Notes under the pieces: model-generated
Seen by the model: the letters and a program-made list of their open reading frames with translations, nothing else
Databases searched by the model: none
Told to the model about the DNA's origin: nothing
Made by a program: the position numbers and the translations under genes
Assembly: GCA_963578655.1 (NCBI GenBank)
Contig: CAUZEB010000096.1
Coordinates: 1-7,014 of the forward strand
Length of the DNA: 7,014 nt
Direction of reading: 5' to 3'
Origin: CAUZEB01 sp963578655
Lineage (GTDB): Bacteria; Chloroflexota; Dehalococcoidia; Lucifugimonadales; CAUZEB01
In this document: piece by piece, positions 6,115 through 7,014 of the stretch
Numbering within the stretch: position 1 is the stretch's first letter
Layout: the number at the start of each line of letters is the position of its first letter

Positions 6115-6794
6115 CATTGAGCTTTCAACTCTTCGTTTGTTATACCGATCTTAGACAATAGGGTTTTAGGATTTCTATCAAGCAAAGCACACGCATCCGC
6201 CACACTTAAACCGGCACCCAAGGCAATATTTTTTGCCGAATCGCGGCTAAGAAGGTCTTCGGGCTCATGGGCGTCTGAATCCAGTATCAAATTCGCATTA
6301 GCCTCTCTCGCCATCTTAACAACGTGTCCATTTGACAAGGAATGTCCTCTTCTCGCAGAAACCTCTAAAAAGATTCCATTCTTTGCCGCTGTACTAGCTT
6401 CCTCTAAAGTTAATAACCCAGGATGAGCAAGGATATCTACATCTGGCGAGTTTACAGCAGCCCAATTGGTACCGGGTTGAACGGGCTCAATCAATGTTTC
6501 ACCATGCACATTTACCACTCTAGCGCCCATCCTTCTTGCTTCTTTTGCCAGTGGAGCTATGTCTTCTTTCGGTGTGTGTGTAATTTCCACACCTGGCAAT
6601 GCCAAAATATCCCATCTTTTAGATGCTGTCTCACAATCCTTAATAAGTACTTTCAATATGAATTCTAGGTTCCCTTCTCCAACGTGATCTGTAATAGCCA
6701 TAACCTTATACCCAACAGTTAAAGCCGTTCGTATTAACTCCATAGGCGCCAGAACGCCGTCGCTCAAGAAAGTATGAGTGTGAAAATCGTACAC
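6111..6794 (-). CDS. PHP-domain metal-dependent phosphohydrolase (histidinol-phosphatase-like)
   Basis: PHP enzymes are TIM-barrel-like metallohydrolases that use two or three metal ions to cleave phosphoesters. Within 227 residues the full ligand set is visible: HTHT (His5, His7), TDH (Asp36, His37), PGVEITH (Glu70, His73), NVHGE (His97), LAHPG (His124), LEVSAR (Glu144) and DSDAH (Asp174, His176). It resembles the group annotated as histidinol phosphate phosphatase domain proteins, but no other his gene is nearby, so the substrate is open. The start is GTG at 6794, chosen because AAGGAG lies exactly 6 bases upstream and the next residues (YDFHTHT) are the normal PHP N-terminus. It lies 38 bases after the luciferase-like gene on the same strand and probably shares its transcript. 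Its 3' end overlaps the dehydrogenase stop by 4 bases in the opposite orientation. Confidence 0.92.
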   Translation of the reverse strand: MYDFHTHTFLSDGVLAPMELIRTALTVGYKVMAITDHVGEGNLEFILKVLIKDCETASKRWDILALPGVEITHTPKEDIAPLAKEARRMGARVVNVHGETLIEPVQPGTNWAAVNSPDVDILAHPGLLTLEEASTAAKNGIFLEVSARRGHSLSNGHVVKMAREANANLILDSDAHEPEDLLSRDSAKNIALGAGLSVADACALLDRNPKTLLSKIGITNEELKAQC

Positions 6795-6800
6795 TTCCAG

Positions 6801-6806
6801 CTCCTT
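6801..6806 (-). promoter_or_regulatory. Ribosome binding site deciding the GTG start at 6794
   Basis: AAGGAG on the minus strand, a strong Shine-Dalgarno with a 6-base spacer to the GTG of the PHP-domain gene. It settles the start, because no ATG exists at the conserved N-terminus. Confidence 0.75.
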
Positions 6807-6832
6807 ATTACAAAATTGCGATTGACTGTTAA

Positions 6833-7014
6833 TTAATAAATTCCTATTACATTTTCTGCAATCAAATTGACATCAGATATAGTTGAATCTGTATTTTTAG
6901 AGGCTACTGAAAGAACTAAATAATCCAACCCACTGTCCTGGAACCTCTTTATGTCATCCAATATCATACTTTTAGTACCAGTTAAAGAGATCCTGTCTCC
7001 ATTCTTAGCGAATC
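6833..7014 (-). CDS. C-terminal end of a luciferase-like (LLM) flavin/F420 oxidoreductase, cut by window edge
   Basis: The open frame enters from the right edge and codes for 59 residues before TAA at 6833-6835. The pattern RISLTGTKSMILDDIKRF followed by QDSGLDYLVLSV matches the closing segment of bacterial luciferase-like monooxygenases and F420-dependent oxidoreductases. In these the last beta-alpha unit reads G-(S/T)-x-x-x-I-x-x-D-I-x-x-(F/Y)-x-x-x-G-(L/V)-x-x-(L/I)-x-(L/V), followed by a short tail. Such enzymes use reduced FMN or F420 to oxidise or reduce many organic substrates. The N-terminal part with the cofactor site is outside the window, so the cofactor and substrate cannot be told. 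It lies 38 bases upstream of the PHP gene, on the same strand. Confidence 0.72.
   Translation of the reverse strand, partial: FAKNGDRISLTGTKSMILDDIKRFQDSGLDYLVLSVASKNTDSTISDVNLIAENVIGIY

Noticed and set aside
6423..6668. Plus-strand open frame inside the PHP gene
   Set aside because: It is antisense to the conserved metal-binding region of the PHP enzyme, and its Cys-rich product is a by-product of that coding sequence.

Overview
The window is an AT-rich (roughly 40% GC by eye), densely packed bacterial chromosome segment with short intergenic gaps and mixed ATG, GTG and TTG starts. No insertion sequence, CRISPR array, tRNA or rRNA was seen. The mix of cmk-plsC, glmS, an amidase with a very short GatC-like partner, a PHP-domain phosphatase and a luciferase-like (F420/flavin) monooxygenase would fit a marine Chloroflexota genome of the SAR202 or Dehalococcoidia type. 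That placement is inferred from gene content only and has low to moderate confidence.

Layout. Positions 1-4854 all read leftward. In transcription order these are cmk (cytidylate kinase), plsC (1-acylglycerol-3-phosphate acyltransferase, TTG start overlapping the cmk stop), glmS (glucosamine-6-phosphate synthase), an 80-residue protein of unknown function, a 61-residue GatC/AtzG-like protein, and an amidase-signature hydrolase that runs off the left edge. Positions 4855-5139 form a divergent regulatory gap with a promoter candidate facing each way, each of the form TTGCT(T/G)-18 bp-TATAAT. To the right, a D-2-hydroxyacid dehydrogenase reads rightward (5140-6114) and meets a leftward PHP-domain phosphohydrolase tail to tail, with the two stop codons overlapping. 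Upstream of the PHP gene, and probably in the same transcript, is the C-terminal end of a luciferase-like monooxygenase cut by the right edge.

Functionally, cmk, plsC and glmS are core genes for pyrimidine nucleotide, phospholipid and amino-sugar (cell envelope) supply. The last three leftward genes look like a separate module, probably with its own promoter at about 1488-1518: an amidase with a dedicated small GatC-like partner plus an unrecognised small protein. The dehydrogenase, PHP enzyme and monooxygenase look like accessory catabolic or metabolic enzymes whose substrates cannot be read from sequence. Most of the window is ordinary metabolism. The least explained item is the 80-residue protein in front of the amidase pair.
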